Assembly (NCBI RefSeq): GCF_000241465.1
Contig: NZ_JH584235.1
Coordinates: 1,565,792 to 1,629,791, forward strand
Length of the DNA: 64,000 nt
Origin: Sphingomonas echinoides ATCC 14820
GTDB lineage: Bacteria > Pseudomonadota > Alphaproteobacteria > Sphingomonadales > Sphingomonadaceae
Direction of reading: 5' to 3'
The notes below the pieces were generated by a model, which worked only from the letters and a program-made list of their open reading frames with translations, did no database searches and had not been told where the DNA came from. Of this stretch, positions 17,146 to 26,817 are shown piece after piece (position 1 is the stretch's first letter; every line of letters begins with the position of its first letter). The position numbers were made by a program, and so were the translations under genes.

Positions 17146-17864
17146 GCTGCAGCAGTCCTGAGGGCCTGAACGCCGCGCTTGCGCAGCGCGGGGATATCGG
17201 ACACCGCCAGCCACGCCGCCGCCTTCTCGACAAAGGCCGGGGTCGCGGTCGCGCCCGCGCGGCGGAGCCAGCTCAGCGCCTCCTCAATCGCGCCCTTGGT
17301 CGCCAGCATCCGAGCGTGGTTGAACGCGCCCCGGAAATCACCGCCCTGCGCCGCGCGGGCGTAGCAGGTTGCCGCCTTGGCGAGATCGCGCGTGACAACC
17401 CAGCCATCTTCATGAAAGCTGCCGACGAAATTGATCGCCTTGGCGTTGCCGAGCGCCGCCGCCTTGCAGAACCACTCCAGCGCCAGCGGCTTGTCCTCGG
17501 CCACGCCCTGCCCAAGCGCCAGCAAGGTCGCGTAATTGTACATGCCCCAATCGAGCCCGCGTTCGGCGGCGATGCGGTAACAGGCGGCGGCCCGTTGCTT
17601 GTCCGGCACGGTGCCCCAGCCAAGGTCGTAGCATCGCCCGACCATGTTGATCGCCATCAGGTGATGCTGCGCGGCCGCCTTGATGAACCAGCCGAGCGCG
17701 GCGGGCGCATCCTGCGCGACGCCCGCGCCATCGAGCAGCACTTGACCGTAGAGCGCCTGCGCCTCGGCCACGCCTTCCTCCGCACACGCGCGCAGGAAGG
17801 CGGCGCGCTCTTCCGGCGATCCCGCCAGCCGCGCGGCGATCTCCGCTTCCGACAGCGTGATCAA
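17139..17864 (-). CDS. Sel1-repeat protein of the iron-uptake operon
   Basis: A 241-residue protein with at least four Sel1 (TPR-like) repeats: [20 protein letters not shown], then [39 protein letters not shown] and [13 protein letters not shown]. The start is TTG at 17864, sharing TTGA with the stop of the receptor gene; there is no better start nearby. No signal peptide is seen, so it is probably cytoplasmic. Sel1 proteins mediate protein contacts. Pseudomonas piu loci contain a similar gene, which supports a conserved but undefined part in siderophore uptake. Confidence 0.85.
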   Translation of the reverse strand: MITLSEAEIAARLAGSPEERAAFLRACAEEGVAEAQALYGQVLLDGAGVAQDAPAALGWFIKAAAQHHLMAINMVGRCYDLGWGTVPDKQRAAACYRIAAERGLDWGMYNYATLLALGQGVAEDKPLALEWFCKAAALGNAKAINFVGSFHEDGWVVTRDLAKAATCYARAAQGGDFRGAFNHARMLATKGAIEEALSWLRRAGATATPAFVEKAAAWLAVSDIPALRKRGVQALRTAAAC

Positions 17865-20323
17865 AACGCCACCTTCACCGTGCCGAACACCGTGCGGCCG
17901 GGCGCGATCGACGCATAATGGCTGGTGTAGGTCTGCGTGAAATAGACCTTGTCGGTCAGGTTCTGCGCGTTGACCGACAGTTCCAGCCGGTCGTTCAGCT
18001 TGAAGCGCGCCTGCGCGTCGAAGCGCCAATAACTGGGGATACCGCGCGTAAGGATTTTGGTTGCGGGGTTGACCGTGATCACGCCCGCACTGGTCTGCGT
18101 CGCGGTGCGATTGTCGGCGTACCCGCCATTCTGCTTGTCCATATAATAGGCACCGCCGCCGAGCGAGAAGCGCTTGGTCAGCTCGACATTGGTCGACAGA
18201 GTGAAACTGTTGCGGGCGGTCTGCGGCACATCCTTGCCGGTGTTGACCGAAGGCACCTGCACCGTCGTCGCCTTCGCCGCGCCGTTCGCGGCGACCGTCA
18301 GCGCGGTATAACCGCCATCGACGATCTTGGCGTCGAGGAAAGTATAGCCGCCAAACACCGTCCAGCCCGGCAGCACAGTGCCGCTGGCGGTGAGTTCGAC
18401 ACCCCGGATACGCGTCGAGCCGAGATAGGCGATGTTGTTATTGGCATCGGTCACGCGGGCATTGGCGATGTCGGTCTGGAACACCGCGAGGCCCAGCGCC
18501 AGCTTCTCGCCAAACAAGCTGGCCTTCGCGCCGACTTCATACGATTTGGTCTTTTGCACCTTCAATGAATCGAGCACGTTTGCGGTGGCCGAGGTCGTCG
18601 GGAGCGCATTGTCCTCACGGCCCTCACCCAGCAGGCTGTTGGGCGGCGTCGCTGCGGTGGCATAGCTGGCGTAGAGGCTGGTTTCCTTGGTCGGCTTGAA
18701 CACCAGCCCCGCCTGCCAGTTGAACAGCTCGTCGGTGCGGGAGAAGCGGAACGACGTGGTCGCATTGGCCGCCTGACCCGGCGTGATCCGCGAAGTGAAG
18801 CGGTCATAGCGCGCGCCGACGTTCAGGATCAGCGACGGCAGCAGCGTGATCGAATCGAAGCCGTAAAGCGCCTGGGTTTCGGCGTCGTTCTGCGTCTCTT
18901 CCAGCGGCAGCGAGCGCACAATCGGCGACGCTGTGGACGACGTGTCGCTGGCGTAATTCACCCAGGGGTCGTTCGGATTGGCCGAGAAGATGCTCGCGCA
19001 ATAATAGCGTGCTACGGTTGCGGTGTTGCAGCGGGGCGAGATGGTCGAACCGTTGGACAGGATCTCGACCCCGCTGGAATTGAGATAGCCGCGCGTGACA
19101 TAGGTGCCGCGCCGCGCCTTTTCCCACGACACTTCGGCACCAACCGCAAAATCATGCTTGATCGTGCCGGTGTTGAAGCTGCCCGACAGATCAAGCTGGT
19201 CGATGATGCTTTCGGCATAGCTGTAACGCGTATTCGAGCGCCGCCACACTTGCCCGCTGCCATAGACATTGCCGGTCGAATCGTCGGGCAGGGTGTAAAT
19301 ATAGGCCTGGCTATCGTGGCTGAAACGCGCGGTGTTGCGCAGCGTTACCCCGCCAAAATCATGCTCGACCCGCACCGTCGCCTGATCGGTGGTGCTATCG
19401 CGGAAATCGCGGCTGGCGAGGCCGTAAAAGGTCGAGCGCGCGACATAGCCGGTCTGCCCGTTGGCGGTGGTGATTTGCCCCAGCGCCGGTTCGGTGCGGA
19501 TCGCGCCCGTCCCAGGCGCATTGGCGATCGTGTAGAGATAGGGAATGCCGCTGTCGGGCAATTCGTGGCTTTCGAGGCGATAATATCCAACAGTCAACCG
19601 CGTCGGCGTGCCAAGCCCGATCGTGAAGCTGGGGGCGACACCCCAGCGCCGTTGATAGATGGCGTCGCGTCCGGCGACATCCTGATCGTGCCACAGGCCT
19701 TCGATCCGGAAGGCGGCGGTATCGCTGAGCTTGAGGTTCAGATCGCCAACGATGCGCTTATAGTCGGCATTGCCATAGCTGCCCGCAATCGAGCCAAAGG
19801 TGCGCGCCTGTGGCAGCTTGGTCAGGATATTGATTGTCCCGCCCGCGCTGCCGCGCCCGCCGAGCGTAGAATCCGATCCGCGCACGATCTGCACCGAATC
19901 GATCGCGAACACTTCGCGCGTCTGCGAGGCAAGGTCGCGCACGCCGTCGACATAAATCGACCCTTGGCTGTCAAAGCCGCGGATGAAGGGGCGGTCACCA
20001 ATCGGGTTGCCGCCCTCCGCCGCGCCGAAGGTGATGCCGGGGACGGTGCGGAGCGCATCCTGCAAGGTGGTAGAACCGGTTTGTTCGATCACCGATTTGT
20101 CGAGCACCACGATCGACTTGGGCGTGTCGACGATCGGCGCGACCAATTTGGGGTCAGCGGGGCGACGTTCGTGGATGCCGTTGACGATGATATCGGCCTT
20201 GCGATCCGGATCCTCATCGTTGGCGGGCGGCGGAGCGACATCGTTGGCAAAGGCCGGGAAACTGGCAAAGGCCCCGACACAGGACAAAGCGAGATAAGCG
20301 GGCTTGCGAACGGCGTGTGACAA
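17861..20323 (-). CDS. piuA: TonB-dependent catecholate-siderophore receptor (Fiu/PiuA-like)
   Basis: An 820-residue outer-membrane receptor. It has a signal peptide (cleavage after FASFPAFA, about residue 26), a TonB-box region (ADIIVNG), a plug domain (SIVVLDKSVIEQTGSTTLQD, RPFIRGFDSQGSIYVDGVRD, VQIVRGSDSTLGGRGSAGG) and a 22-strand barrel ending in F. The plug sequence fits the Fiu/PiuA/FepA siderophore class. It leads the operon with Sel1, PKHD and PepSY genes. Two Fur-box-like palindromes lie 31-78 bp upstream of the ATG, so expression should rise in iron shortage. The exact siderophore is not predictable. Confidence 0.92.
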   Translation of the reverse strand: MSHAVRKPAYLALSCVGAFASFPAFANDVAPPPANDEDPDRKADIIVNGIHERRPADPKLVAPIVDTPKSIVVLDKSVIEQTGSTTLQDALRTVPGITFGAAEGGNPIGDRPFIRGFDSQGSIYVDGVRDLASQTREVFAIDSVQIVRGSDSTLGGRGSAGGTINILTKLPQARTFGSIAGSYGNADYKRIVGDLNLKLSDTAAFRIEGLWHDQDVAGRDAIYQRRWGVAPSFTIGLGTPTRLTVGYYRLESHELPDSGIPYLYTIANAPGTGAIRTEPALGQITTANGQTGYVARSTFYGLASRDFRDSTTDQATVRVEHDFGGVTLRNTARFSHDSQAYIYTLPDDSTGNVYGSGQVWRRSNTRYSYAESIIDQLDLSGSFNTGTIKHDFAVGAEVSWEKARRGTYVTRGYLNSSGVEILSNGSTISPRCNTATVARYYCASIFSANPNDPWVNYASDTSSTASPIVRSLPLEETQNDAETQALYGFDSITLLPSLILNVGARYDRFTSRITPGQAANATTSFRFSRTDELFNWQAGLVFKPTKETSLYASYATAATPPNSLLGEGREDNALPTTSATANVLDSLKVQKTKSYEVGAKASLFGEKLALGLAVFQTDIANARVTDANNNIAYLGSTRIRGVELTASGTVLPGWTVFGGYTFLDAKIVDGGYTALTVAANGAAKATTVQVPSVNTGKDVPQTARNSFTLSTNVELTKRFSLGGGAYYMDKQNGGYADNRTATQTSAGVITVNPATKILTRGIPSYWRFDAQARFKLNDRLELSVNAQNLTDKVYFTQTYTSHYASIAPGRTVFGTVKVAF

Positions 20324-20353
20324 AGTGTGATCCCCTTGAAGATGGAGATCGGC

Positions 20354-20401
20354 TATTGCGAGTCACTCGCATTGTCAATGCTATTGCGATTTATTCGCAT
20401 T
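20354..20401. promoter_or_regulatory. Tandem Fur-box-like palindromes upstream of the siderophore receptor
   Basis: Two copies of TATTGCGA-N4/5-TCGCAT: TGCGA-gtcac-TCGCA at 20357-20371 and TGCGA-tttat-TCGCA at 20385-20399, 28 bp apart. The second, AATGCGAATAAATCGCAAT on the minus strand, is close to the alphaproteobacterial Fur consensus as I recall it (AATGCGAATNATTCGCATT). The right one overlaps the stop codon of the upstream ribbon-helix-helix gene. Iron repression of the receptor operon is inferred. Confidence 0.7.
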
Positions 20402-20639
20402 TTTGCGCCGCCAGCACCCAGCTTCGCAAAGCGCTGGCGAGGTTGGGGGGATCGTCCGCCAGGATGCGCACGGAATCGATTTGCGCGATCAACGCGTTGA
20501 GCGGCAGCAGGCGCTTTTCCGCCTGCGCCTCCAGCGCACGCCAGAAGATCGGTTCCAGACTGATCGAGGTTGGGTGTCCGGCAATGGTCACCGAGCGCTT
20601 GACCGGGCCGATAAACCCGCCCGGCGGCGCTTCAACCAC
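20391..20639 (-). CDS. Ribbon-helix-helix domain protein (RHH_4 type)
   Basis: About 82 residues with [20 protein letters not shown] and [10 protein letters not shown], the pattern of RHH_4 proteins, which are small dimeric DNA-binding-type proteins common in alphaproteobacteria. Target unknown. The start is taken as GTG at 20639, overlapping the cobT stop; ATG at 20660 is an alternative that would overlap more. It ends 67 bp before the siderophore receptor, inside the Fur-box region. It is co-directional with cobT and probably on its transcript. Confidence 0.7.
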   Translation of the reverse strand: MVEAPPGGFIGPVKRSVTIAGHPTSISLEPIFWRALEAQAEKRLLPLNALIAQIDSVRILADDPPNLASALRSWVLAAQKCE

Positions 20640-22479
20640 GCCCTCGCCCCATCGGGGCATCGAACAGGGCGGCGATCTGCTCAATGATCGTGCCCCCTAG
20701 CTGTTCCGCATCCATGATCGTCACCGCGCGCGCATAATAGCGCGTCACGTCATGGCCGATGCCGATCGCCGCGAGTTCGACCGGCGACTTGGCTTCGATC
20801 CAGCCGATCACCTGCCGCAAATGGCGCTCGAGATACGACCCGGAATTGACGCTCAGCGTCGAATCGTCGACCGGCGCGCCGTCCGAAATCACCATCAGGA
20901 TCTTGCGTTCCTCGGGCCGCGCGATGATGCGCGAATGCGCCCAGAGCAGCGCCTCGCCGTCGATATTCTCCTTCAGCAGCCCCTCGCGCATCATCAGCCC
21001 AAGCGAGGTGCGCGCGCGCCGCCATGGCTCGTCCGCCTTTTTGTAGACGATGTGGCGCACGTCGTTGAGCCGCCCCGGCTGCGGCGGCCGCCCGGCGGCG
21101 AGCCAGGTCTCGCGCGATTGTCCGCCCTTCCACGCGCGTGTGGTGAAGCCGAGGATCTCGGTCTTGACCCCGCACCGCTCGAGCGTGCGCGCCAGAATAT
21201 CGGCGCTGATCGCCGCGATCGAAATCGGGCGGCCGCGCATCGATCCGGAATTGTCGATCAGCAGCGTCACCACCGTGTCGCGGAAGTCGGTTTCGCGCTC
21301 GACCTTGTAGCTCAGCGACAGCGTCGGGTTGACCACGATCCGCGCCAGGCGCGCCGCATCGAGAATGCCCTCTTCCTGATCGAAATCCCAACTGCGGTTC
21401 TGCTGCGCCATCAAGCGGCGTTGCAGGCGGTTGGCGAGCTTGGTCACCGCTCCCTGCAAATGCACCAATTGCTGGTCGAGATAGGAACGCAGCCGCGTCA
21501 GTTCATCGGCATCGCACAAGTCGGTCGCGGCGATGACTTCGTCATAGGCGGTGGTCCAGGCTTTATATTCGAATTGCGGCGCGAAATCCGCAAACGGTCG
21601 GTTGGGGCGAACCGGGAGCATCCCCTCCTCGCCTTCGTCGCCGGGCTCGCCGTCCATATCGTCGAACGATTCGTCGCTTTGCTCGGTGCCTTCGCCCTCT
21701 TCGCTGTCCGAATCCTGCTCGGACCCGCGCGCCTCGATTTCGCCCTGGCCCTGCTCGCCTTCGTCTTCGCCTTCGTCGCCCTGATCGTCCTGCTGCTCTT
21801 CGGTCCCTTCATCCTCGGAACCGCCTTCTTCGGATTCGTCGGGGATCATGTCCCCTTCGATCAATTCGAGATCTTCGAGCAGCTTGGTGGCGAGGCTGGC
21901 AAAGGCGCGCTGATCGTCGATCGCGAGACCCAGCGCATCAAGGTCACGCCCCGCTTTCTGCTCGATCCAGTCGCGCACCAGGTCCAGCCCCGGCGCGGTG
22001 GCTTCGGGCGGCGGCGCACCGGTCAACCGTTCGCGCACCATCAGCCCGAGCGCGGTCGATAACGGGACCTCGTCGCGCGTGCGGGCGCGCGTAATCGGGT
22101 CGGCGCGCAACCGCGTTTCCAGCGCAACGTCGAGATTGGCGGCGATCCCGGCATAACCGCGCCCGCCGAGCGCCTCGACTCGCGCGCCCTCAACCGCGTC
22201 GAACACCGCGCGCGCCACCGCCTCATGCGGCGCGATCCGGCCATGCAGCGCGGTGTCGTGATAGCGCAGCCGCAGCGCGAAACCGTCGGCGAAACCACGC
22301 GCCTCGGCCACTTGCTCGGGCGGCAGCGTGCGCGCGGGCATTGGCACCTTGATGTGCTTGCCCGACTGGCTCGGCGAATCGGCGGTGAAAGCGAGCTCGA
22401 TCTCGGGCTCATGCGCAACCGCGCGCGCTGCGCCGCCCAGCACGGCCTTGAAACGATCGAGGGGGGTCTCAGTAGGCAC
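20632..22479 (-). CDS. cobT: Aerobic cobaltochelatase subunit CobT
   Basis: A 615-residue protein. The N-terminal half (to about 200) matches CobT, then a long acidic stretch (about 215-290, [20 protein letters not shown]), then a von Willebrand A-like domain with the metal-site motif [13 protein letters not shown] and the later [12 protein letters not shown]. With CobS and CobN it inserts cobalt into hydrogenobyrinate diamide in aerobic cobalamin synthesis. CobS normally sits next to CobT; here the upstream neighbours are small unknown genes, so cobS and cobN must be elsewhere, or the protein has another role. Confidence 0.92.
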   Translation of the reverse strand: MPTETPLDRFKAVLGGAARAVAHEPEIELAFTADSPSQSGKHIKVPMPARTLPPEQVAEARGFADGFALRLRYHDTALHGRIAPHEAVARAVFDAVEGARVEALGGRGYAGIAANLDVALETRLRADPITRARTRDEVPLSTALGLMVRERLTGAPPPEATAPGLDLVRDWIEQKAGRDLDALGLAIDDQRAFASLATKLLEDLELIEGDMIPDESEEGGSEDEGTEEQQDDQGDEGEDEGEQGQGEIEARGSEQDSDSEEGEGTEQSDESFDDMDGEPGDEGEEGMLPVRPNRPFADFAPQFEYKAWTTAYDEVIAATDLCDADELTRLRSYLDQQLVHLQGAVTKLANRLQRRLMAQQNRSWDFDQEEGILDAARLARIVVNPTLSLSYKVERETDFRDTVVTLLIDNSGSMRGRPISIAAISADILARTLERCGVKTEILGFTTRAWKGGQSRETWLAAGRPPQPGRLNDVRHIVYKKADEPWRRARTSLGLMMREGLLKENIDGEALLWAHSRIIARPEERKILMVISDGAPVDDSTLSVNSGSYLERHLRQVIGWIEAKSPVELAAIGIGHDVTRYYARAVTIMDAEQLGGTIIEQIAALFDAPMGRGRG

Positions 22480-22589
22480 GGCTCAGCTCCGGCGACACGC
22501 TATGCCTGCGGACAAAAAGGGCAAGACGATGGATCATGGCGTCCCTGCTACCAGATTGCGGCGCGTCGGAAAGCGGGGATGTTCCGATA

Positions 22590-22811
22590 CTATCCTTCGA
22601 TCCTCGGCAGGTCAGATGCAGCGGCGGCATCCCTGCGACCGCGCAGGTAGCCCTCAATCGTGCTGACCCGGTCGCGCAGCGCGACATGGCTATCCGCCAA
22701 CCGCGTCCGGCCGTCGCTGAGCGCGGCCAGTTTTTTCTCCAGCCCATCCATGCGCTCTTGATAGGTCAAAACGGCCTTGATGAGGCCGAATGCCTTTTCG
22801 CTCGTGCTCAC
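22590..22811 (-). CDS. Small coiled-coil protein
   Basis: A 73-residue hydrophilic protein, mostly helical, with a heptad-like region VLTYQERMDGLEKKLAALSD to RDRVSTIEGYLRG. It has no known domain and no signal peptide. Its ATG overlaps the stop of the upstream ribbon-helix-helix-like gene by 4 nt (22808-22811), so the two act as a coupled pair. A gene pair made of a small DNA-binding protein and a small partner recalls toxin-antitoxin units, but I see no toxin fold. Confidence 0.6.
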   Translation of the reverse strand: MSTSEKAFGLIKAVLTYQERMDGLEKKLAALSDGRTRLADSHVALRDRVSTIEGYLRGRRDAAAASDLPRIEG

Positions 22812-23098
22812 GCGGGGTCGCCTGCCAAGGCGCGATCGATCGCCGCGCAGGCGCGGTCGATCGATTCATTCATCGCGTCCAACTGGCGGTTCCACTTCGC
22901 CAGGCTGATTTCAAGCTCCGGCAGCACCAGGGCGAGCGCCTCGTCATAACTGTCCACTTCGCTTTGCCGTTCAGCAAGGTATCGGGTCGAAGCCTCACGC
23001 AGGACATGCCCAACGGATTTCCCGGCACCGGACGCATAAGAGTCCAGTGCCGCCTTATTCTCAGGCGTGGTCAGGAAGGTGACACGTTCGGTCCGCAT
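22808..23098 (-). CDS. Small protein with N-terminal ribbon-helix-helix-like (antitoxin/mobilisation-type) region
   Basis: A 96-residue protein. RTERVTFLTTPENKAALDSY resembles the beta strand and first helix of RHH proteins of the antitoxin or plasmid-mobilisation (MobC-like) kind; the rest is a long helix. ATG at 23098 is preferred because GGAGC at 23105-23109 precedes it. It leads a two-gene unit with the 73-residue coiled-coil gene. Direct repeats TCCTTAT and a CCTTATAAGG palindrome lie just upstream (23107-23128), fitting self-regulation by an RHH dimer. Confidence 0.6.
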   Translation of the reverse strand: MRTERVTFLTTPENKAALDSYASGAGKSVGHVLREASTRYLAERQSEVDSYDEALALVLPELEISLAKWNRQLDAMNESIDRACAAIDRALAGDPA

Positions 23099-23106
23099 CG
23101 AGGCGC

Positions 23107-23128
23107 TCCTTATCATGTCCTTATAAGG
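23107..23128. promoter_or_regulatory. Candidate autoregulatory operator of the RHH-like gene pair
   Basis: TCCTTAT occurs at 23107-23113 and 23118-23124, 11 bp apart, and the second copy forms the perfect palindrome CCTTATAAGG (23119-23128). One helical turn of spacing and a position directly upstream of the RHH-like gene are typical of RHH operators. The first copy also overlaps the ribosome-binding site. Confidence 0.4.
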
Positions 23129-23155
23129 TTTTCGTGCGCCTGCGACAAGCAGCCT

Positions 23156-24682
23156 TCACAACGGGATGTTGTCGTGCTTCTTCCACGGGTTCTCCAACTG
23201 CTTGCCACGCAATTTCCGCAGCCCCAAAGCGATCCGGCGGCGGGTCGAGTGCGGCTGGATCACTTCGTCGATAAAGCCCTTGCTCGCCGCCACGAACGGG
23301 TTGGCGAAGCGTGCTTCATACTGTGCGGTCTGCTCGGCAATCTCCTCGGGCGTGCGGCCGCGGAAGATGATCTCGACCGCGCCCTTCGCGCCCATCACTG
23401 CGATCTCGGCGGTCGGCCAGGCGTAATTGAGGTCGCCACGCAAATGCTTGGAGGCCATCACGTCATACGCCCCGCCATAGGCTTTGCGTGTGATCACGGT
23501 GATCTTCGGCACGGTTGCCTCGGCATAAGCGAACAGCAGCTTCGCGCCGTGCTTGATGATGCCGTTCAATTCCTGCGCAGTGCCGGGCAAAAAGCCCGGA
23601 ACATCGACAAAGGTGACGATCGGGATTTCGAACGCATCGCAGAAGCGCACGAACCGCGCCGCCTTCTTGGACGAATTGATGTCGAGGCAGCCGGCCAGCA
23701 CCATCGGCTGGTTGGCGACGAAGCCGACCGTGCGCCCCTCGATCCGCCCGAAACCGGTGATGATGTTGCCGGCATGGGTCGGCTGCACCTCGAAGAAATC
23801 GCCTTCATCGACGGTCTTTCGGATCAGCTCGTGCATATCATAGGGCTGGTTGGCCGAGGCTGGCACCAGCGTGTCGAGCGACTCCTCGATCCGGTCCCAC
23901 GCGTCCGACGACGGCCGCTCGGGTGCGCCTTCGCGGTTCGAGGCGGGCAGGAAATCGATGAAGTCGCGTGCTGCCAGCAGCGCCTCGATATCGTTTTCAA
24001 ACGCAACATCGGCCACGCCCGACTTGGTCGTGTGCGTCACCGCGCCGCCCAATTCCTCCTGCGTGACGATTTCGTTGGTCACCGTCTTCACCACATCAGG
24101 GCCGGTGACGAACATGTAGGACGAATCCTTCACCATGAAGATGAAGTCGGTCATCGCCGGGGAATACACCGCGCCGCCCGCGCACGGCCCCATGATCAGG
24201 CTGATCTGCGGCACCACCCCGCTCGCCAGCACATTGCGCTGGAACACCTCGGCATAACCGCCAAGCGAAGCGACGCCTTCCTGAATACGCGCACCGCCCG
24301 AATCGTTGAGGCCAATCACCGGCGCACCGACCTTCAGCGCCATGTCCATGATCTTGCAGATTTTCTGCGCATGGCGTTCCGACAGCGAGCCGCCGAACAC
24401 CGTAAAATCCTGGCTGAACACGAACACCAGCCGTCCGTTGATCGTGCCCGATCCGGTAACCACGCCGTCGCCCGGAATCTTCTGCTCGGCCATGCCGAAA
24501 TCGACGCAATTATGTTCGACATACATATCAAGCTCTTCGAACGAGCCTTCGTCGAGCAGCACATCGAGCCGCTCGCGCGCGGTCAGCTTGCCCTTGGCAT
24601 GTTGTGCAGCGATGCGTTTCTCACCGCCGCCCAGGCGAGCGGCTTCACGTTTACGTTCCAGTTCGGCGATGGTCGAAGACAT
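23156..24682 (-). CDS. pccB: Propionyl-CoA carboxylase beta chain
   Basis: A 508-residue carboxyltransferase subunit. The N-terminal half has [19 protein letters not shown] and [19 protein letters not shown]; the C-terminal half has [19 protein letters not shown] and [20 protein letters not shown], characteristic of PccB. It moves CO2 from carboxybiotin to propionyl-CoA, giving methylmalonyl-CoA. ATG at 24682 (MSSTI) is preferred to 24688. It is divergent from acetyl-CoA synthetase across about 117 bp. The biotin-carrying alpha chain is not in the window. Acetyl-CoA or methylcrotonyl-CoA as substrate is less likely from the sequence pattern. Confidence 0.92.
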   Translation of the reverse strand: MSSTIAELERKREAARLGGGEKRIAAQHAKGKLTARERLDVLLDEGSFEELDMYVEHNCVDFGMAEQKIPGDGVVTGSGTINGRLVFVFSQDFTVFGGSLSERHAQKICKIMDMALKVGAPVIGLNDSGGARIQEGVASLGGYAEVFQRNVLASGVVPQISLIMGPCAGGAVYSPAMTDFIFMVKDSSYMFVTGPDVVKTVTNEIVTQEELGGAVTHTTKSGVADVAFENDIEALLAARDFIDFLPASNREGAPERPSSDAWDRIEESLDTLVPASANQPYDMHELIRKTVDEGDFFEVQPTHAGNIITGFGRIEGRTVGFVANQPMVLAGCLDINSSKKAARFVRFCDAFEIPIVTFVDVPGFLPGTAQELNGIIKHGAKLLFAYAEATVPKITVITRKAYGGAYDVMASKHLRGDLNYAWPTAEIAVMGAKGAVEIIFRGRTPEEIAEQTAQYEARFANPFVAASKGFIDEVIQPHSTRRRIALGLRKLRGKQLENPWKKHDNIPL

Positions 24683-24799
24683 GATCACTCCCTAAAACTC
24701 TTTGCAGCGTCTTTTCGCGGTTTGGCGACGGAACGCAAGCCATGCACCCTTGCCAAGCACCAGCAGGGAACGGCAAATGCGCGCGCATAGGAGACCAAG

Positions 24800-26740
24800 A
24801 TGCCCGAGCAGGAGCTTTACCCCGTCCCACCCGAATGGGCTGCGCGCGCGCGCATCAACGCGGACGGCTATGACCTGCTCTATGGGCGCAGCCTGGCCGA
24901 TCCCGGCAGCTTCTGGCTCGATCAGGCCAAGCGGCTCGACTGGATCAAGCGGCCCGAGATCGCGGGCGACTGGTCGTTCGACAAGGCCGATTTCCACATC
25001 CGCTGGTTCGCCGACGGCAAATTGAACGTCGCCGCCAATTGCCTCGACCGGCATCTGGCAAAGCGCGGTGGCGACACGGCGTTGATCTGGGAGCCGGACG
25101 AACCGAGCGAGCAGCCCCGCCGCTTCACCTATGCCGAGCTCCACCAGGAAGTGAGCGTCTTCGCCAATGTGCTGAAGGCGCAAGGCGTAACCAAGGGCGA
25201 CCGCGTCACCATCTATTTGCCGATGATTCCGGAAGCGGCCTTTGCCGTGCTCGCATGTGCAAGGATCGGCGCGATCCATTCGGTGGTCTTCGCCGGTTTC
25301 TCGCCCGAGGCGCTCGCCGGACGGATCGAGGATTGCGGATCGACCATCGTCATCACAGCGGATGAAGGCCGCAGGGGTGGCAAGCGCGTGCCGCTCAAGG
25401 CCAATGTCGATGCCGCCGCCGCGCACGCGCCCGGCCTCAAGACGGTGATCGTGGTGGCCGCCACGGGTGCACAAGTACCGTTCGATGCGACGCGCGACCG
25501 CTGGTATCATGAAGCGCGCGAGGGCGTTCCCGCCACCTGCCCGCCCGAGCCGATGGGTGCCGAGGACCCGCTGTTCATCCTCTATACCTCGGGCAGCACC
25601 GGCCAGCCCAAGGGCGTGATGCACACCAGCGGCGGCTACCTGTTGTGGGCCAGCCTGACCCACGAACTGTGCTTCGATTATCGTCCTGGCGATGTGTGGT
25701 GGTGCGCCGCCGATATCGGCTGGGTCACCGGTCACAGCTACATCCTCTACGGCCCGCTCGCCAATGGCGCGACGACGCTGATGTTCGAAGGCGTGCCCAA
25801 TTGGCCCGACGCCAGCCGCATCTGGCAAGTGGTCGATCGCCACAAGGTCCACACCATCTTCACCGCCCCGACCGCGCTCCGCGCGCTGATGAAGGATGGC
25901 GATGATTTCGTGGCCCGGACCGATCGCAGCTCGCTCAAGCTGCTCGGCACTGTCGGCGAACCGATCAACCCCGAGGCATGGCGCTGGTATCATGAGGTCG
26001 TCGGCGGCGGACGCTGCCCGATCATCGACACCTGGTGGCAGACCGAGACTGGCGGCGCGATGATCGCCCCCATGCCCGGCGCGACCGCGCTGAAACCCGG
26101 CTCCGCGACCAAGCCGATGCCCGGCGTCGACCCGCAACTCGTCAACCCGGAAGGCGAGGTGTTGAGCGGCGCGACCGAGGGCAATCTCGTCATCGCGCGG
26201 AGCTGGCCGGGGCAGATGCGCGGCGTGTGGGGCGATCGCGAACGCTTCTTCCAGACCTATTTCACCACCTATCCCGGCAAATATACCACGGGTGACGGCG
26301 CGCGCCGCGATGCCGATGGCTATTGGTGGATCACCGGCCGGGTCGACGACGTGATCAACGTCTCGGGCCACCGCATGGGCACCGCCGAGGTGGAAAGCGC
26401 ACTGGTGCTGCACCCCGAAGTGGCCGAGGCCGCCGTTGTCGGCATGCCGCACGACATCAAGGGACAGGGCATTTACGCCTATGTCACGCTCAATTCGGGG
26501 CATGCCCCGTCTGAGGCGCTACGCAAGGACTTGATCAGCTGGGTCCGCAAGGAAATCGGCCCGATCGCAGCGCCCGACAAGCTGCAATTCGCGCCGGGCC
26601 TGCCCAAGACACGCTCGGGCAAGATCATGCGCCGCATCCTGCGCAAGATCGCCGAGGGCGACGTGTCGAGCCTGGGCGATACCAGCACGCTCGCCGATCC
26701 CTCGGTGGTCGATGATCTGGTGGCCAACCGCGTGGCCTGA
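24800..26740 (+). CDS. acs: Acetyl-CoA synthetase (AMP-forming)
   Basis: A 646-residue adenylate-forming enzyme activating acetate with ATP and CoA. Motifs seen are the P-loop [25 protein letters not shown] (whose Trp sets the small acetate pocket), [20 protein letters not shown], and the C-terminal [17 protein letters not shown] with the acetylation-controlled catalytic Lys. Length is normal. A short leader with GGAG precedes the ATG. It diverges from pccB, so acetate and propionate activation may share a regulatory region. Confidence 0.95.
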   Translation: MPEQELYPVPPEWAARARINADGYDLLYGRSLADPGSFWLDQAKRLDWIKRPEIAGDWSFDKADFHIRWFADGKLNVAANCLDRHLAKRGGDTALIWEPDEPSEQPRRFTYAELHQEVSVFANVLKAQGVTKGDRVTIYLPMIPEAAFAVLACARIGAIHSVVFAGFSPEALAGRIEDCGSTIVITADEGRRGGKRVPLKANVDAAAAHAPGLKTVIVVAATGAQVPFDATRDRWYHEAREGVPATCPPEPMGAEDPLFILYTSGSTGQPKGVMHTSGGYLLWASLTHELCFDYRPGDVWWCAADIGWVTGHSYILYGPLANGATTLMFEGVPNWPDASRIWQVVDRHKVHTIFTAPTALRALMKDGDDFVARTDRSSLKLLGTVGEPINPEAWRWYHEVVGGGRCPIIDTWWQTETGGAMIAPMPGATALKPGSATKPMPGVDPQLVNPEGEVLSGATEGNLVIARSWPGQMRGVWGDRERFFQTYFTTYPGKYTTGDGARRDADGYWWITGRVDDVINVSGHRMGTAEVESALVLHPEVAEAAVVGMPHDIKGQGIYAYVTLNSGHAPSEALRKDLISWVRKEIGPIAAPDKLQFAPGLPKTRSGKIMRRILRKIAEGDVSSLGDTSTLADPSVVDDLVANRVA

Positions 26741-26817
26741 CGCGCGCAGGCACGTGTTGCGGAGCCCCCACCCCACTGTTATGGTCAAGCATAACACAGG
26801 TTTTAGGGGGCTCCTTC

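Noticed and set aside
22790..24790. A 666-codon plus-strand frame opposite pccB
   Set aside because: Shadow of the carboxylase gene, with no recognisable domain.
24692..26503. A 603-codon minus-strand frame opposite acs
   Set aside because: Shadow frame; acs is unambiguous on the plus strand.
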